Positions 28,682-37,375 of a stretch of 64,000 nt of DNA are shown in pieces. A model generated the notes under the pieces. The model saw nothing but the letters and a program-made list of their open reading frames with translations. It had not been told where the DNA came from and did no database searches. How positions within the stretch are numbered: the first letter of the stretch is position 1; each line of letters opens with the position of its first letter. The translations under genes and the position numbers were made by a program. The stretch is taken from assembly GCF_025960985.1 (NCBI RefSeq), contig NZ_JAOQMX010000016.1:1-64000 (forward strand), in the 5' to 3' direction. Origin of the DNA: Flavobacterium psychraerolatum. GTDB lineage: Bacteria > Bacteroidota > Bacteroidia > Flavobacteriales > Flavobacteriaceae.

Positions 28682-29158
28682 ATGAACATTGATTCAAATT
28701 ATTATTACCACTTACAAACTATTTTGGGGAGTCAAAAAATGGTTGTAGATGTTTTTAATCGTGGTAGGTTTACTTATATGCCACATCTCGTTTTAGAATC
28801 TGAATTTTCAGGTCATGAATGGTTATTCGAAAAAATTGATAGCGATAACTATAAAATAAGTGCTCAAGTATTGGGTGTAAAAATGTGGTTGGATGTCATC
28901 GAAGGGGGCATATTTGAAGGTCTTTTGATTTATGCACCTGCAGTAAGTTATTCGAATCGTAGCTGGGCCATTGTCCCAAAAACAATCGAACAAAAGCAAG
29001 GTTATGCCTTGAGTACTTCAGTTCTCGGAGTTTCAAAATATTTGGATATTCATCAGGGTGGTGACTTTAATAACATGCCATTCATGGTTGATGAACAGAA
29101 ATTTGTAGGGACTATTTGGAATTTCGAAAAAAGCCAACAAGTTGTTTTAAGTCATTAA
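28682..29158 (+). CDS. Ricin-type beta-trefoil protein
   Basis: 158 residues, no signal peptide. Three tandem units of about 45 residues can be aligned: KMVVDVFNRGRFTYMPHL, KMWLDVIEGGIFEGLLIY and KYLDIHQGGDFNNMPFMV, each followed by a W-x-[IF] strand (HEWLFEK, RSWAIVP, TIWNFEK). This three-fold pattern is the ricin-B/RICIN beta-trefoil, usually a carbohydrate-binding fold. With no enzyme domain and no export signal, its ligand and location are unclear. Confidence 0.7.
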   Translation: MNIDSNYYYHLQTILGSQKMVVDVFNRGRFTYMPHLVLESEFSGHEWLFEKIDSDNYKISAQVLGVKMWLDVIEGGIFEGLLIYAPAVSYSNRSWAIVPKTIEQKQGYALSTSVLGVSKYLDIHQGGDFNNMPFMVDEQKFVGTIWNFEKSQQVVLSH

Positions 29159-29171
29159 AATATAATTCTTT

Positions 29172-29645
29172 CTAGTTTGCTTTCTTAGTTTGCAACAGAA
29201 TATTATGTACTGTTTTGGCATTCAAGTAGGAACTTTTTTGAAATAGTATTGTTGCTTCATCTTCTAGAACAACAAGAGTCGGATAGGTAATTTGTCCGTC
29301 AATGGTGGCGATTGCAGCTGCAAGCTCATGTGTGCCTGTGTTGCGACCGCGCGGGACATACTTATACACATGATGGTTGATGGTGATGTTCTCTTTTGTC
29401 TCGCCATCAAATTTCACAAAATAAAAATCCTTATTCAAGGTTGCAATCAGTTCGGTATTCTTAAAGGTGCTGTTGTCCATCATCTTGCAATACTTACACC
29501 AATTGGTATGGACGAAAACCACTATCGGCTTCGGATTTTCTTTCGATGCTTCAAATGCTTCTTCAAAAGTATAGGTTTTCAATTGAGCAAAACTAGATGG
29601 AATAGTCCCCAAAAGCAGTAGCAATAAAATGGTGATCTTTTTCAT
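29172..29645 (-). CDS. Exported thioredoxin-fold protein
   Basis: 157 residues with a signal peptide (ending PSSFAQ) and the active site TNWCKYCKMM (Trp-Cys-x-x-Cys), followed by YPTLVVLEDE (cis-Pro loop). Probably a periplasmic thiol-disulfide reductase. It starts 50 bp after the stop of the upstream TonB-dependent receptor on the same strand, so it is likely expressed from that promoter. Confidence 0.85.
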   Translation of the reverse strand: MKKITILLLLLLGTIPSSFAQLKTYTFEEAFEASKENPKPIVVFVHTNWCKYCKMMDNSTFKNTELIATLNKDFYFVKFDGETKENITINHHVYKYVPRGRNTGTHELAAAIATIDGQITYPTLVVLEDEATILFQKSSYLNAKTVHNILLQTKKAN

Positions 29646-29695
29646 CAGTTCAAAAATTGTAATTGTTAGTCAATGCTTTAGTTGTATTTTTCAGC

Positions 29696-31948
29696 TTATC
29701 GCATGGTGTATCGAAGACCAAAAAAAGTTCTTATTCCTTGATTGGGGCCATAAACATAGGTGGGGTCAAAAGTTAATGCATACGGATTATCTGCTGTGGC
29801 TTGCACATTGCCGCTTGCATCAAACTGTACATTTTTATCGAATGGGTCATTGGCTCTAGCTATAATAAACGGATTCCCTTTGTTAGGCGTCCAATTTAAT
29901 AAATTTTTGACACCCGCATAGATTTCGATGTTTTTGATTTTATCGAATGTGAACTGGATGTTTTGTATGCTCCAAGTGGGTGAATATTCTTTTCTAGGGT
30001 CCAAAGCGCCCAAGAGCGGCAAACGCATAGGTCCATATACGTTTCCGGTATAATCAACGTCTAGAGATAATTTGTTTATTCGATACGAAATTGCCCAAGT
30101 CGCTGAGAATTTCTCCGTCAATATTTGTTGCGTTTTCTTTTGGTTCTCCGTTTTCGAAACATCCATGTACGTACCTCCCAAAATTACTTTCAAACCATTG
30201 GTGAAAACCATATCTACATTGGTACTAAAACCTTGTGTTACGGCATATCCATCAAGGTTTTTGTAAATAATTTGGTTTGGATTGGTGTCATAATCCGGAA
30301 TTATAGAATTGCTAAAGCGAGTATACCAAGCCGATGCTTCGATTCCGATGAAGGTACCATTATTCGTGTAGATTTTTTTCAAGTAATTTAAATTGGCATT
30401 GATAGAACGTTCTGGTTTTAATGCCTCGGTTACAATTACCTCACGTGCACCTGTAAGCGCGGCATGCTCCTCTGTGAACAAATTCACGATTCTAAAACCT
30501 GTTCCGGTATTGAAACGGACGATATTGTTGTCGTTGATTTTCCATTTGTAAGCAAATCTCGGGGTAAAAATATTTCCGTGGTTGCTGTTATAATCGTAAC
30601 GCGCTCCCAATAATATCTTGTGGTTGTCATTGAAGGCAATTTCGTCTTGAGCAAACAAACTCGGAATATAATTGACATCGGGTGCTACAGTTGCGGTGGT
30701 GTTGTCATTGTAATATTGATAGCGCAAGGCGGTACCAAAAAGCATGTCGTGTTTGTTGATTTTTTTGTCCCAAGTCAATTGTCCAAAACCAATACGTTGC
30801 TGCGCTAGGTAAGGGGTGTCTCCGTAAACCGAATTTTGGTCGTGGTTGGTCAACGAAAAAGTAAAGAGCATTTTTTCTTTAAAAGGCAATTCATAGGCTC
30901 CCAATAATTCCCGTCTTTTGGTATAAATGCTTTCGCCATACACTTGATCTCCGCCACGGAAGGACTTGTTCCATTGTAATTCGCCGCCCCAACGATCTTC
31001 GTAAAAATAACGTCCCGCTAAGGATAATAATTTATTGCTCTTTCGATTAAAATTCCATTTTTGAAAGATCGAAATACGGCTTTGTAATGTTACGTCAGTA
31101 AAATTATCGTTGTTGTTGTCAATTGGATTGCTGTAATTAAAGTAGTTAACGCCCGTCAAAACTGAGGCTGTTTTTCCAACATTGGCTTTGATACCCAAAT
31201 CCAAATTCAGCTCACCCCAATCTGTCACAAAAGCATCTGCTGAAAACACAGGAGCATTCTTTGGGTTTTTGGTAATAATATTGATCAGTCCACCTACGGC
31301 TTCGCTCCCGTACAAAGAGGAGGCAGGTCCTTTAACAATTTCGATTCGTTCCAACAATGAATTCGGAATACCCGATAATCCATAAACGGTAGACAGTCCA
31401 CTCACGATAGGCATACCGTCAATCAACACCAAAGTATACGGTCCTTCGAGCCCGTTGATGTGAATATCTCCAGTATTACAAATGTTACAATTCAATTGTG
31501 GTCGTACCCCGTTAACATTTTGCAAAGCATCAAAAACATTGGCTGTTGGGTTTTTTTTGAAGAATGTTGGCTTGTACACTTCTACAGGTACCGCACTTTC
31601 CATTCGGGTGACAGGTTTCAACGTTCCCGTAACCACCACTTCATCCAGCGAGTTGTTTTCTCTCAAATTAAAATCTTGCGTACTTTCGAGACTATCCTTC
31701 ACCACAATTTTTTTCTTTTCGAATTGAAAGCCAGTGTAAGAGGCGAGTAGTACATAGTTGCCAGAAGGTACGCTTGCGAACACATAATTCCCGTCCTGAT
31801 CGGTTACGGTAGTTTGTTTTGTTGGCGATAAAACAAGGTTGGCAAAGGGCAACGGACTATTTCCGCCCTTAACTACGCCAGAAATTTTTGATTGACCCAA
31901 TGCCAGCAAACTGAAAAGTAGCGAATAGGTAATAAATAGGTTCTTCAC
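29696..31948 (-). CDS. TonB-dependent receptor with carboxypeptidase-like plug extension
   Basis: 750 residues with a signal peptide (ending LALGQ), an N-terminal carboxypeptidase-regulatory-like beta-sandwich (SKISGVVKGGNSPLPFANL), a plug domain (NNSLDEVVVTGTLKPVTR, GPASSLYGSEAVGGLINI) and a C-terminal 22-strand barrel ending LRYTMR. The plug has a cysteine pair (NCNICNTGDIH) seen in some metal/haem-type receptors. The promoter overlaps a TTTAG-N6-CTAAA motif also found before the Nramp gene, so a metal (manganese or iron) substrate is an inference. Confidence 0.9.
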   Translation of the reverse strand: MKNLFITYSLLFSLLALGQSKISGVVKGGNSPLPFANLVLSPTKQTTVTDQDGNYVFASVPSGNYVLLASYTGFQFEKKKIVVKDSLESTQDFNLRENNSLDEVVVTGTLKPVTRMESAVPVEVYKPTFFKKNPTANVFDALQNVNGVRPQLNCNICNTGDIHINGLEGPYTLVLIDGMPIVSGLSTVYGLSGIPNSLLERIEIVKGPASSLYGSEAVGGLINIITKNPKNAPVFSADAFVTDWGELNLDLGIKANVGKTASVLTGVNYFNYSNPIDNNNDNFTDVTLQSRISIFQKWNFNRKSNKLLSLAGRYFYEDRWGGELQWNKSFRGGDQVYGESIYTKRRELLGAYELPFKEKMLFTFSLTNHDQNSVYGDTPYLAQQRIGFGQLTWDKKINKHDMLFGTALRYQYYNDNTTATVAPDVNYIPSLFAQDEIAFNDNHKILLGARYDYNSNHGNIFTPRFAYKWKINDNNIVRFNTGTGFRIVNLFTEEHAALTGAREVIVTEALKPERSINANLNYLKKIYTNNGTFIGIEASAWYTRFSNSIIPDYDTNPNQIIYKNLDGYAVTQGFSTNVDMVFTNGLKVILGGTYMDVSKTENQKKTQQILTEKFSATWAISYRINKLSLDVDYTGNVYGPMRLPLLGALDPRKEYSPTWSIQNIQFTFDKIKNIEIYAGVKNLLNWTPNKGNPFIIARANDPFDKNVQFDASGNVQATADNPYALTFDPTYVYGPNQGIRTFFGLRYTMR

Positions 31949-31979
31949 AATTATATTTTAGGTTTGTTATCTAATTAAT

Positions 31980-31995
31980 TTTAGACAAAACTAAA
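31980..31995. promoter_or_regulatory. DtxR/MntR-type operator candidate
   Basis: TTTAG-ACAAAA-CTAAA, an inverted repeat of 5 bp arms with a 6-bp centre, overlaps the -7 box of the TonB receptor promoter. The same arm-spacing pattern stands at 39247-39262 before the Nramp and DtxR-family genes. Confidence 0.5.
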
Positions 31996-32016
31996 AAATA
32001 TATTTGACTAACCAAA
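31986..32016 (-). promoter_or_regulatory. Bacteroidota-type promoter for the TonB receptor
   Basis: On the minus strand TTTG (32013-32016) is followed after exactly 19 bases by TAGTTTTG (31986-31993). Both match the TTTG-N19-TAnnTTTG consensus of Bacteroidota primary-sigma promoters. The predicted transcript leader is about 30 nt. Confidence 0.7.
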
Positions 32017-32028
32017 TAAAAAAGCAAA

Positions 32029-32069
32029 AATCCTTATAAATAAACAACTTAGGTTTACTTATAAGGATT
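32029..32069. repeat. Inverted repeat (11-bp arms)
   Basis: AATCCTTATAA at 32029-32039 pairs with its complement at 32059-32069. It lies just upstream of the TonB receptor -33 box and about 150 bp downstream of the lipoprotein gene, so it may terminate that transcript or be an upstream operator. Confidence 0.45.
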
Positions 32070-32218
32070 AATTGTGTAAAAAATAAAGCGTAGAAAGGTT
32101 TTAATAGGCCTTGTGAAGCTTCAAAATATTAATGACTTGCACTACTTTCATAACCAGATAAAAATAAGAGTTTGTGGAATTTATGTTTCATTTTTTTAGT
32201 TATAAAATTGGTGATTGA

Positions 32219-32794
32219 TTATTGAACAGTGATAGCAAAAGTAACTTCGGCATCTGTAGAACCTCCTGCATTGGTAATATCACCTGTAGCAACGTTGGTT
32301 GCGCTTTTGTTTGGTTCATGTCTCAAAGTAATTGTCAAGTTTCCAGTTGCATCATTGGTAGTTGTAAAAACAGATTGCAATCCTACGGGTTTTCCGTTTG
32401 CATCAAAATTGCTAGTTGCAGTTCCGTAAGTAAATGCATTTAACGTTCCAGTTTTTTGATAAAACAATTGGTGATCAACACCTTCTTCAATAATTTCTAG
32501 CGTAATATCATCAACTGGATTGGCCAATTCATTTTTGAAAGTTACCGCTCCGTTATAGGTTGTGTTTTTTGCAAAAGGACCAGATACTGTAACTACAGGA
32601 GCATTAGCACCTTCACCATCAAGATCTTTGTATTGCAATGTAACTGCTGTTCCGCCACCAACTGGAGTGTAGGTTGCTATAACAGTCGTGATTAATTCTT
32701 CTTCGTTTACAGGAACCGGTTCATCATCGTTGCTACAAGACGAAATGGTTAGGGTTGCTATAACAGCTAGCGCTAGCGTTTTGAAATTTTTCAT
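32219..32794 (-). CDS. Lipoprotein paired with the second TonB receptor
   Basis: The start was set at 32794 (MKNFKTLALAVIATLTISSCSNDDE), since the longest frame adds 21 residues before a clear lipoprotein signal with Cys at 20. The mature protein is beta-rich, acidic near the start (DDEPVPVNEEEL), and of a type common beside TonB receptors in Flavobacteriaceae, sometimes labelled 'type 1 periplasmic binding fold'. It starts 75 bp after the receptor gene on the same strand. It may be a surface or periplasmic metal-binding partner; that is inference from position. Confidence 0.7.
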   Translation of the reverse strand: MKNFKTLALAVIATLTISSCSNDDEPVPVNEEELITTVIATYTPVGGGTAVTLQYKDLDGEGANAPVVTVSGPFAKNTTYNGAVTFKNELANPVDDITLEIIEEGVDHQLFYQKTGTLNAFTYGTATSNFDANGKPVGLQSVFTTTNDATGNLTITLRHEPNKSATNVATGDITNAGGSTDAEVTFAITVQ

Positions 32795-32869
32795 TGTCGA
32801 TTTTTGAGAATTTTTCATTGTCGTTGTCATTGTTTGAGTGTTTAAATTGATTTTCATGGTATAATTGAT

Positions 32870-35254
32870 TTAATAATTGAATTTGAGTTGTAATTGAATG
32901 CTTCGACCTACTTCATCGGCAAAAAAGCGCTGACGGTTTAAGTAATCACGATAGCTAGCATTAAACATGTTTTGTATCGAAAATGCCACTGTGGTCGTAG
33001 CTTTTTTAAAGGTCTTAAACTTCATTTCGGAATAAAAATGAAATAATTGATAACCTGTAGGAGGCGTACTTGTGTCTACTAAAACAGAAACAAGCTCATT
33101 GTCCTTTATAATTTGAGTATAAAAATTGTTGTCTGGAAATTGTGTTTGTCTAAAAACTAGTTCACTTTGAAGTTCTAGTCTCAGGGAATTCCATTCTTTT
33201 TTTGAAAAAGTAATTTTATTGTTAACCTGCAACGGAGGCATGTCGATCAACGGTTCGTTTGCTTGCTTGTCGCGCCCGCTTACGTAGGAGAGTCGCAAAC
33301 TATGTGCCCATTGATTGTTGATTTCCCAAACAGTTTGAAGATCAACTCCTGCTAGTACAGCATTGGTTTGTTGGTATTCATAAACCGGAAATGCACCTCT
33401 TATGGTGGTTTCAAAACCAGTTGGTTTCAAAAATATGTAGTCTTTAATGCTATTGAGGTAAGGATTTAATTCGAAAGAGAATCGATTAAATTGTTTCTTT
33501 ACGGTTACAGATAATTTGGTGGCTTGTTCTTTCTTTAAATTCAAATCACCCAATTCAATCACTCCAGTGGAATGATGTAAGCCATCGCTAAAGAATTCTG
33601 ACGGATTTGGATTTCTAGAAGCAAAACTCAAGTTCGAGAACAATTCCCATTTTGCTGCTGTTGCTATATGTGTGCCTACGTTGGCAGAAACAGAATTAAA
33701 GGTAAACGATGGTTTGGTAAGCCACTGTGTACCAAAATCACCTGCTATAAAGTTATAAAATTGTGCGTCATACCCTCTTTCTTCCCAACGCGATTTGAGG
33801 TAAAATTTGGAAGCATCAATTTTGGTGTAGTCGTTTCGAACACCTCCATCGATACTAAAACGATCCGAAAACCGATAGCTTGCTATTCCATAAATTCCCA
33901 GATCCAATTTGTCATAATTTGGAATTAAAGGTCGAATACCGGTTGCAGGATTGGCATAATTGTTTTGAACTGCAGTTCTTACTCCTGTTTTTAGCTCCCA
34001 ATCGTGGGTGTTTTTGGTGTAATCAATCGCTAGTGTATGGGTTTTTAGTTCCAAATCGAGTGCCGCAATGTCGTTGAAATCAGCACGGCGCACATCATAC
34101 TCTAATCGATTATTCGATTGAAAATCATATTGCAAAGAAAGAAAAGAAGCATTATCGAAATAATAATTCGAATTAAATTTTATGATTTGATGTTTTACTT
34201 TTTGTTTAGGATTATTGATGTTATACGTAAAATCATTTATTACAGAAGGTATTTTGTTTGTAATCGAATTGTACAAATCATTCACATTACCTGTATGTGA
34301 TGCGCTCAAGATCCCAATCGTAGCATTGTAGTAACTGTACAATAGCGAGCTGTAAAACTTTGCAGCACTATATTTTAAATCTCCCGAAAAATGGGCGTTG
34401 CGCGTACCTGTGTTGGATAAATTATAGTCTGGCGCCTGCTTGTCACCCAAGTACTTGTAGGTGCCTGTAGCATTCCAACTCAGTCCCAAATCATTCCCTT
34501 GGTGCAGACTCGTGGTTACAGATCCTCCTTTACCATTGCTATCATAATTGATAATGGTTCTTCCAAACAAAGTATCTTTTTTTACGGTCAAGGGTTCAAT
34601 AATTATAAGTCCACCAATGGCATCACCACCATATTGTAAACCTGATGAACCTTTGATTACTGTAATTTTGTTTGCTGTATTGATGTCAATATTTGGATCG
34701 TGTTCCATTCCCCATTGTTGGTCCTCGAGTCTTACATTGTTATAAATCACAGGAACTCTACTGCCATATAGGCCGTTGATGATGGGTTTTACAATAGAAT
34801 TACCGCTTTTGAGTGTTGCTACTCCTGCAATTTCTTTCAATGCATCGCCCAAGGTTTGGTTGCTGTATTTTTCAATAGTTGCCAACTTTAGCTGTTGTGC
34901 GACAACCGATGTAGTGGTATTTTTATTTTTTTGCTGAATCACCACTTCATCAAGCAAAGTAGTATTTGGCTTTAATTTAAAATCAATTTTCAGGTTAGAT
35001 TCTAGCGCAATCACCGTGTCTATTGGCTGGTAGCCAGCATGAGATACAAAGATTTTTGTTGTGCCACTAGGTAAATCATTCGCTTGGAACTGACCAGACG
35101 AATTGCTACTTATGACTTTGTTATTAATATGAATGTGCGTGTTGGCGGAGTTAATTCGCTTTTCGGAAATGATTTTTCCGCTGATGTTATTTTGCGAATA
35201 GATGCTACTGCAAAACAAAATAAGGCAGAAAAAAACATAGATTTTCTTGGACAT
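32870..35254 (-). CDS. TonB-dependent receptor, probably zinc-regulated
   Basis: 794 residues with a signal peptide (ending SSIYSQ), a carboxypeptidase-like N-terminal domain (NNISGKIISEKRINSANTH), a plug (LLDEVVIQQKNKN, GSSGLQYGGDAIGGLIII) and a barrel ending in aromatic-terminal SIQLQLKFNY. The plug has an unusual 'QWGMEHDPNIDI' stretch found in ZnuD/metal-type receptors as I recall. It lies downstream of the small His/Cys protein whose promoter carries two GCAA-N5-TTGC motifs, so Zur control and zinc uptake are inferred. A 279-bp gap with hairpins separates the two genes. Confidence 0.88.
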   Translation of the reverse strand: MSKKIYVFFCLILFCSSIYSQNNISGKIISEKRINSANTHIHINNKVISSNSSGQFQANDLPSGTTKIFVSHAGYQPIDTVIALESNLKIDFKLKPNTTLLDEVVIQQKNKNTTTSVVAQQLKLATIEKYSNQTLGDALKEIAGVATLKSGNSIVKPIINGLYGSRVPVIYNNVRLEDQQWGMEHDPNIDINTANKITVIKGSSGLQYGGDAIGGLIIIEPLTVKKDTLFGRTIINYDSNGKGGSVTTSLHQGNDLGLSWNATGTYKYLGDKQAPDYNLSNTGTRNAHFSGDLKYSAAKFYSSLLYSYYNATIGILSASHTGNVNDLYNSITNKIPSVINDFTYNINNPKQKVKHQIIKFNSNYYFDNASFLSLQYDFQSNNRLEYDVRRADFNDIAALDLELKTHTLAIDYTKNTHDWELKTGVRTAVQNNYANPATGIRPLIPNYDKLDLGIYGIASYRFSDRFSIDGGVRNDYTKIDASKFYLKSRWEERGYDAQFYNFIAGDFGTQWLTKPSFTFNSVSANVGTHIATAAKWELFSNLSFASRNPNPSEFFSDGLHHSTGVIELGDLNLKKEQATKLSVTVKKQFNRFSFELNPYLNSIKDYIFLKPTGFETTIRGAFPVYEYQQTNAVLAGVDLQTVWEINNQWAHSLRLSYVSGRDKQANEPLIDMPPLQVNNKITFSKKEWNSLRLELQSELVFRQTQFPDNNFYTQIIKDNELVSVLVDTSTPPTGYQLFHFYSEMKFKTFKKATTTVAFSIQNMFNASYRDYLNRQRFFADEVGRSIQLQLKFNY

Positions 35255-35313
35255 TATGGTTTTTTAAATGGTAAAATGAAGGAAAGCCAGCTAAATACAA
35301 CAGTTATTTTAGG

Positions 35314-35456
35314 CCACGAATTACACATTCCGAAGCGTCGGGAGCACAAATTACTAAGAAGCTAAAAAAAATAATTACACCTATTTTTAGCAACTTGACG
35401 CTTCGAAATTGTGAAATTGCTTCGCCCTTTCGCTTTCGCTTTCGCTCGATTCGTGG
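35314..35456. repeat. Nested palindromic element with TTTCGC triplets
   Basis: An outer pair CCACGAAT (35314-35321) and ATTCGTGG (35449-35456) encloses an inner pair CGAAGCGTC (35331-35339) and GACGCTTCG (35397-35405). Three TTTCGC units follow the inner pair (35428-35445). The element lies between the small His/Cys gene and the TonB receptor gene and contains no supported open frame. Confidence 0.65.
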
Positions 35457-35494
35457 TTGTAGTTTTTGTTTTCAAAACTCATGCGCTTAGCCTG

Positions 35495-35512
35495 ATGCTA
35501 AAGAATTAGCAT
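35495..35512 (-). terminator. Short hairpin after the small His/Cys protein gene
   Basis: ATGCTAA and TTAGCAT form a perfect 7-bp stem with a 4-base loop, 22 bases past the stop codon. There is no strong U tract, so termination is uncertain and it may instead attenuate transcription into the receptor gene. Confidence 0.4.
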
Positions 35513-35533
35513 GCTTAGTTTGAATTTAATTTT

Positions 35534-35881
35534 TTAAAAAGAAGGAGGTGCTCGAAGCGAAAAAAAGCTTCCATTGAATACAGAAGGGAATAACTGATGA
35601 TAAAAAGCTACTGAATAAACCGTTGTTGTAGCGGTAAAATATTCGATAGCACTAAAGTTGATCGCTGTAAAAGTGCTAAAGTGAAAATCGCAAAGACTAC
35701 ATTTTTCGACAAAATCATGACTATCGTTTATCGTTGACTTGCTGGTTGAAGTATTACTTTTTATTAATTGTACTGTGTTTTTCTGAAAATGATGCTCATA
35801 GGCATGTACGTTCTGAAGCACTATTGCGAACAATACTGCTAGAGATAAAAATACATGGATTATGGATGCTTTTTTTTTCAT
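35534..35881 (-). CDS. Small exported or membrane His/Cys-rich protein
   Basis: 115 residues with an N-terminal hydrophobic signal (VFLSLAVLFAIVLQNVHA), then HAYEHHF and a conserved-looking CSLCDFHFSTF. The His and Cys pairs suggest a metal-binding site; the layout resembles short proteins (DUF2946-like) that accompany heavy-metal or zinc genes. It is the first gene after a promoter with two GCAA-N5-TTGC boxes and precedes the TonB receptor. I infer a periplasmic zinc-handling role with low certainty. Confidence 0.65.
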   Translation of the reverse strand: MKKKASIIHVFLSLAVLFAIVLQNVHAYEHHFQKNTVQLIKSNTSTSKSTINDSHDFVEKCSLCDFHFSTFTAINFSAIEYFTATTTVYSVAFYHQLFPSVFNGSFFSLRAPPSF

Positions 35882-35946
35882 TTTCGAAAACGAAGATTAT
35901 TTATGTTTGATTAACAAAGAAGAATTGATTTGCTTTCCGCTTTAAT

Positions 35947-35959
35947 GCAATTATGTTGC
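35947..35959. promoter_or_regulatory. Candidate Zur box A
   Basis: GCAATTATGTTGC fits GCAA-N5-TTGC. On the minus strand it directly follows the -7 box of the small His/Cys gene promoter. The remainder of the 35882-36198 gap shows no open frame. Confidence 0.6.
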
Positions 35960-35987
35960 GAATATACAAAACAATTCCTAATTACAA
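35959..35987 (-). promoter_or_regulatory. Promoter of the small His/Cys protein gene
   Basis: TTG (35985-35987) is followed after 18 bases by TATATTCG (35959-35966) on the minus strand, one base off TAnnTTTG. The -33 lies inside box B and the -7 abuts box A, so a repressor bound to both would block polymerase. Confidence 0.5.
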
Positions 35988-35996
35988 CATTGTTGC
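35984..35996. promoter_or_regulatory. Candidate Zur box B
   Basis: ACAACATTGTTGC is one base off GCAA-N5-TTGC and is nearly palindromic (CAACATTGTTG). Its centre is 37 bp from box A, almost the same as the 38 bp between the two boxes in front of the zur gene. Confidence 0.6.
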
Positions 35997-36198
35997 GTTT
36001 GTGATTGATGATAAATTTTTGCATTTACGCTTAAATCTGGTGCTATTATGTTTAAATATAGTGACTTAATTAATTCTTTTCAATAGTTAAGTACTAGTTG
36101 TTTTCGACAAAAATCATTTTTGAAAATATAATTTCATTGACGGTACACAAATGTTTATTTATCATTTCAAAAATCTAGGTCGTTGAGTCAGTGATTTT

Positions 36199-36561
36199 TT
36201 ACGTATTCCTATGTGCTTTGAAGTTTAAAAAATGACCAATGATCATTCCAAATCCACCGATAAAAAGTAGGGCCGAATGAATATTAAAGACTGCTTCAAG
36301 TACGACATTGGTAACAACGAGTAACATAGAGCCAGCTAAAATTATTTTGATCTGCTTGCTAGCATTACTCATCACTATTTTTGAAACAATTACTAATCCA
36401 ATCATCGCGAATAGGACATCGATGATACAATTGTCTGACAATCCAATTGGGAGTATTGTAAGCAAAGGGAAAATCATGCAATGGATTAAACATAAAGTGG
36501 CTGTTGAGATACCTAAAATATCATAAGAGACGGTTGATTTTTTTGTAGCTGGATTTTTCAT
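36199..36561 (-). CDS. MerC-like membrane protein
   Basis: 120 residues, four hydrophobic helices, and the cysteine motif TLCLIHCMIFPLL in the first helix, as in the MerC family of metal-transport membrane proteins. In Bacteroidota such genes are often found beside zur and folE and not with mercury resistance. It lies 71 bp downstream of folE on the same strand. Zinc or another metal is a plausible substrate, but none is shown. Confidence 0.75.
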   Translation of the reverse strand: MKNPATKKSTVSYDILGISTATLCLIHCMIFPLLTILPIGLSDNCIIDVLFAMIGLVIVSKIVMSNASKQIKIILAGSMLLVVTNVVLEAVFNIHSALLFIGGFGMIIGHFLNFKAHRNT

Positions 36562-36632
36562 TTGTAAATTAGTGTTGAAGAAATAATAATTGTCTTTAGG
36601 GTAAATGGTGTTACTTTATTTAAAGGAAATCT

Positions 36633-37289
36633 TTAAAGCATTTTAAAAAAATCATTTCTTATGTGGTCGTCATTGAATTTTCCAGCATACTCCAAAGTGG
36701 TTGTTTTACTTGATTTGTCATTGACGCCACGGCTTGAGACACACAAATGTTCCGCTTCTACAACTACAATCACATCATCGGTTTGTAGCGCAGCTTTTAG
36801 TTCGTTAAAAATCTGAATAGTCATGCGCTCCTGTACCTGAGGACGCCTTCCGTAATATTCTACAATGCGATTCATTTTCGAAAGTCCAATAACTTTTCCG
36901 GATGAGATATACCCAATATGCGCCACGCCCACGATGGGTAAAAAATGATGCTCACAAGAAGAATTGAAAGTGATTTGACTTTCGACCAACATCTTGTTGT
37001 ATTGGTATTTATTGTCAAATACCGAGATTTTGGGTTTATTTTTTGGATCCAATCCAGAAAATAATTCTTTTACATACATTTTACCTACTCGATAGGGTGT
37101 TCCGCTCAAACTATCATCGGTTAAATCGAGCCCTAATATCTCCATTATTTTATGGTAATGCTCGGCTATGGCTTCTATTTTTTGGGTATCGGGCATCAAG
37201 AAAGCATCGGCTCTTAATGGTGTTTCTGCTGAGGTACCGATATGATGATCGCCTAATTGTTCTTGATGTTGTTTGTTTAAATCTTCCAT
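36633..37289 (-). CDS. folE: GTP cyclohydrolase I (zinc-type FolE)
   Basis: 218 residues. Zinc ligands are visible as SSCEHHFLPIVGVAHIGY (Cys and His) and HLCVSSRGV (second Cys). GRRPQVQERMT supplies the conserved QVQER. It converts GTP to dihydroneopterin triphosphate for folate synthesis. Its place in a likely Zur cluster is notable, because zinc-repressed folE copies are usually the metal-promiscuous IB type, yet this is a classic IA sequence. It may be a paralogue expressed in zinc shortage. Confidence 0.92.
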   Translation of the reverse strand: MEDLNKQHQEQLGDHHIGTSAETPLRADAFLMPDTQKIEAIAEHYHKIMEILGLDLTDDSLSGTPYRVGKMYVKELFSGLDPKNKPKISVFDNKYQYNKMLVESQITFNSSCEHHFLPIVGVAHIGYISSGKVIGLSKMNRIVEYYGRRPQVQERMTIQIFNELKAALQTDDVIVVVEAEHLCVSSRGVNDKSSKTTTLEYAGKFNDDHIRNDFFKML

Positions 37290-37375
37290 AATTGGTGTAT
37301 AAATTTTGAGTGTTGCGGTATAGTGTAGTCTGATTATTTTATTAAAATTGGTTTAACTGAAACCTCATTGGTTTT

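Noticed and set aside
32129..32192. Very short leader peptide upstream of the lipoprotein terminator region
   Set aside because: Careful codon reading gives only about 14 residues with no conserved feature.
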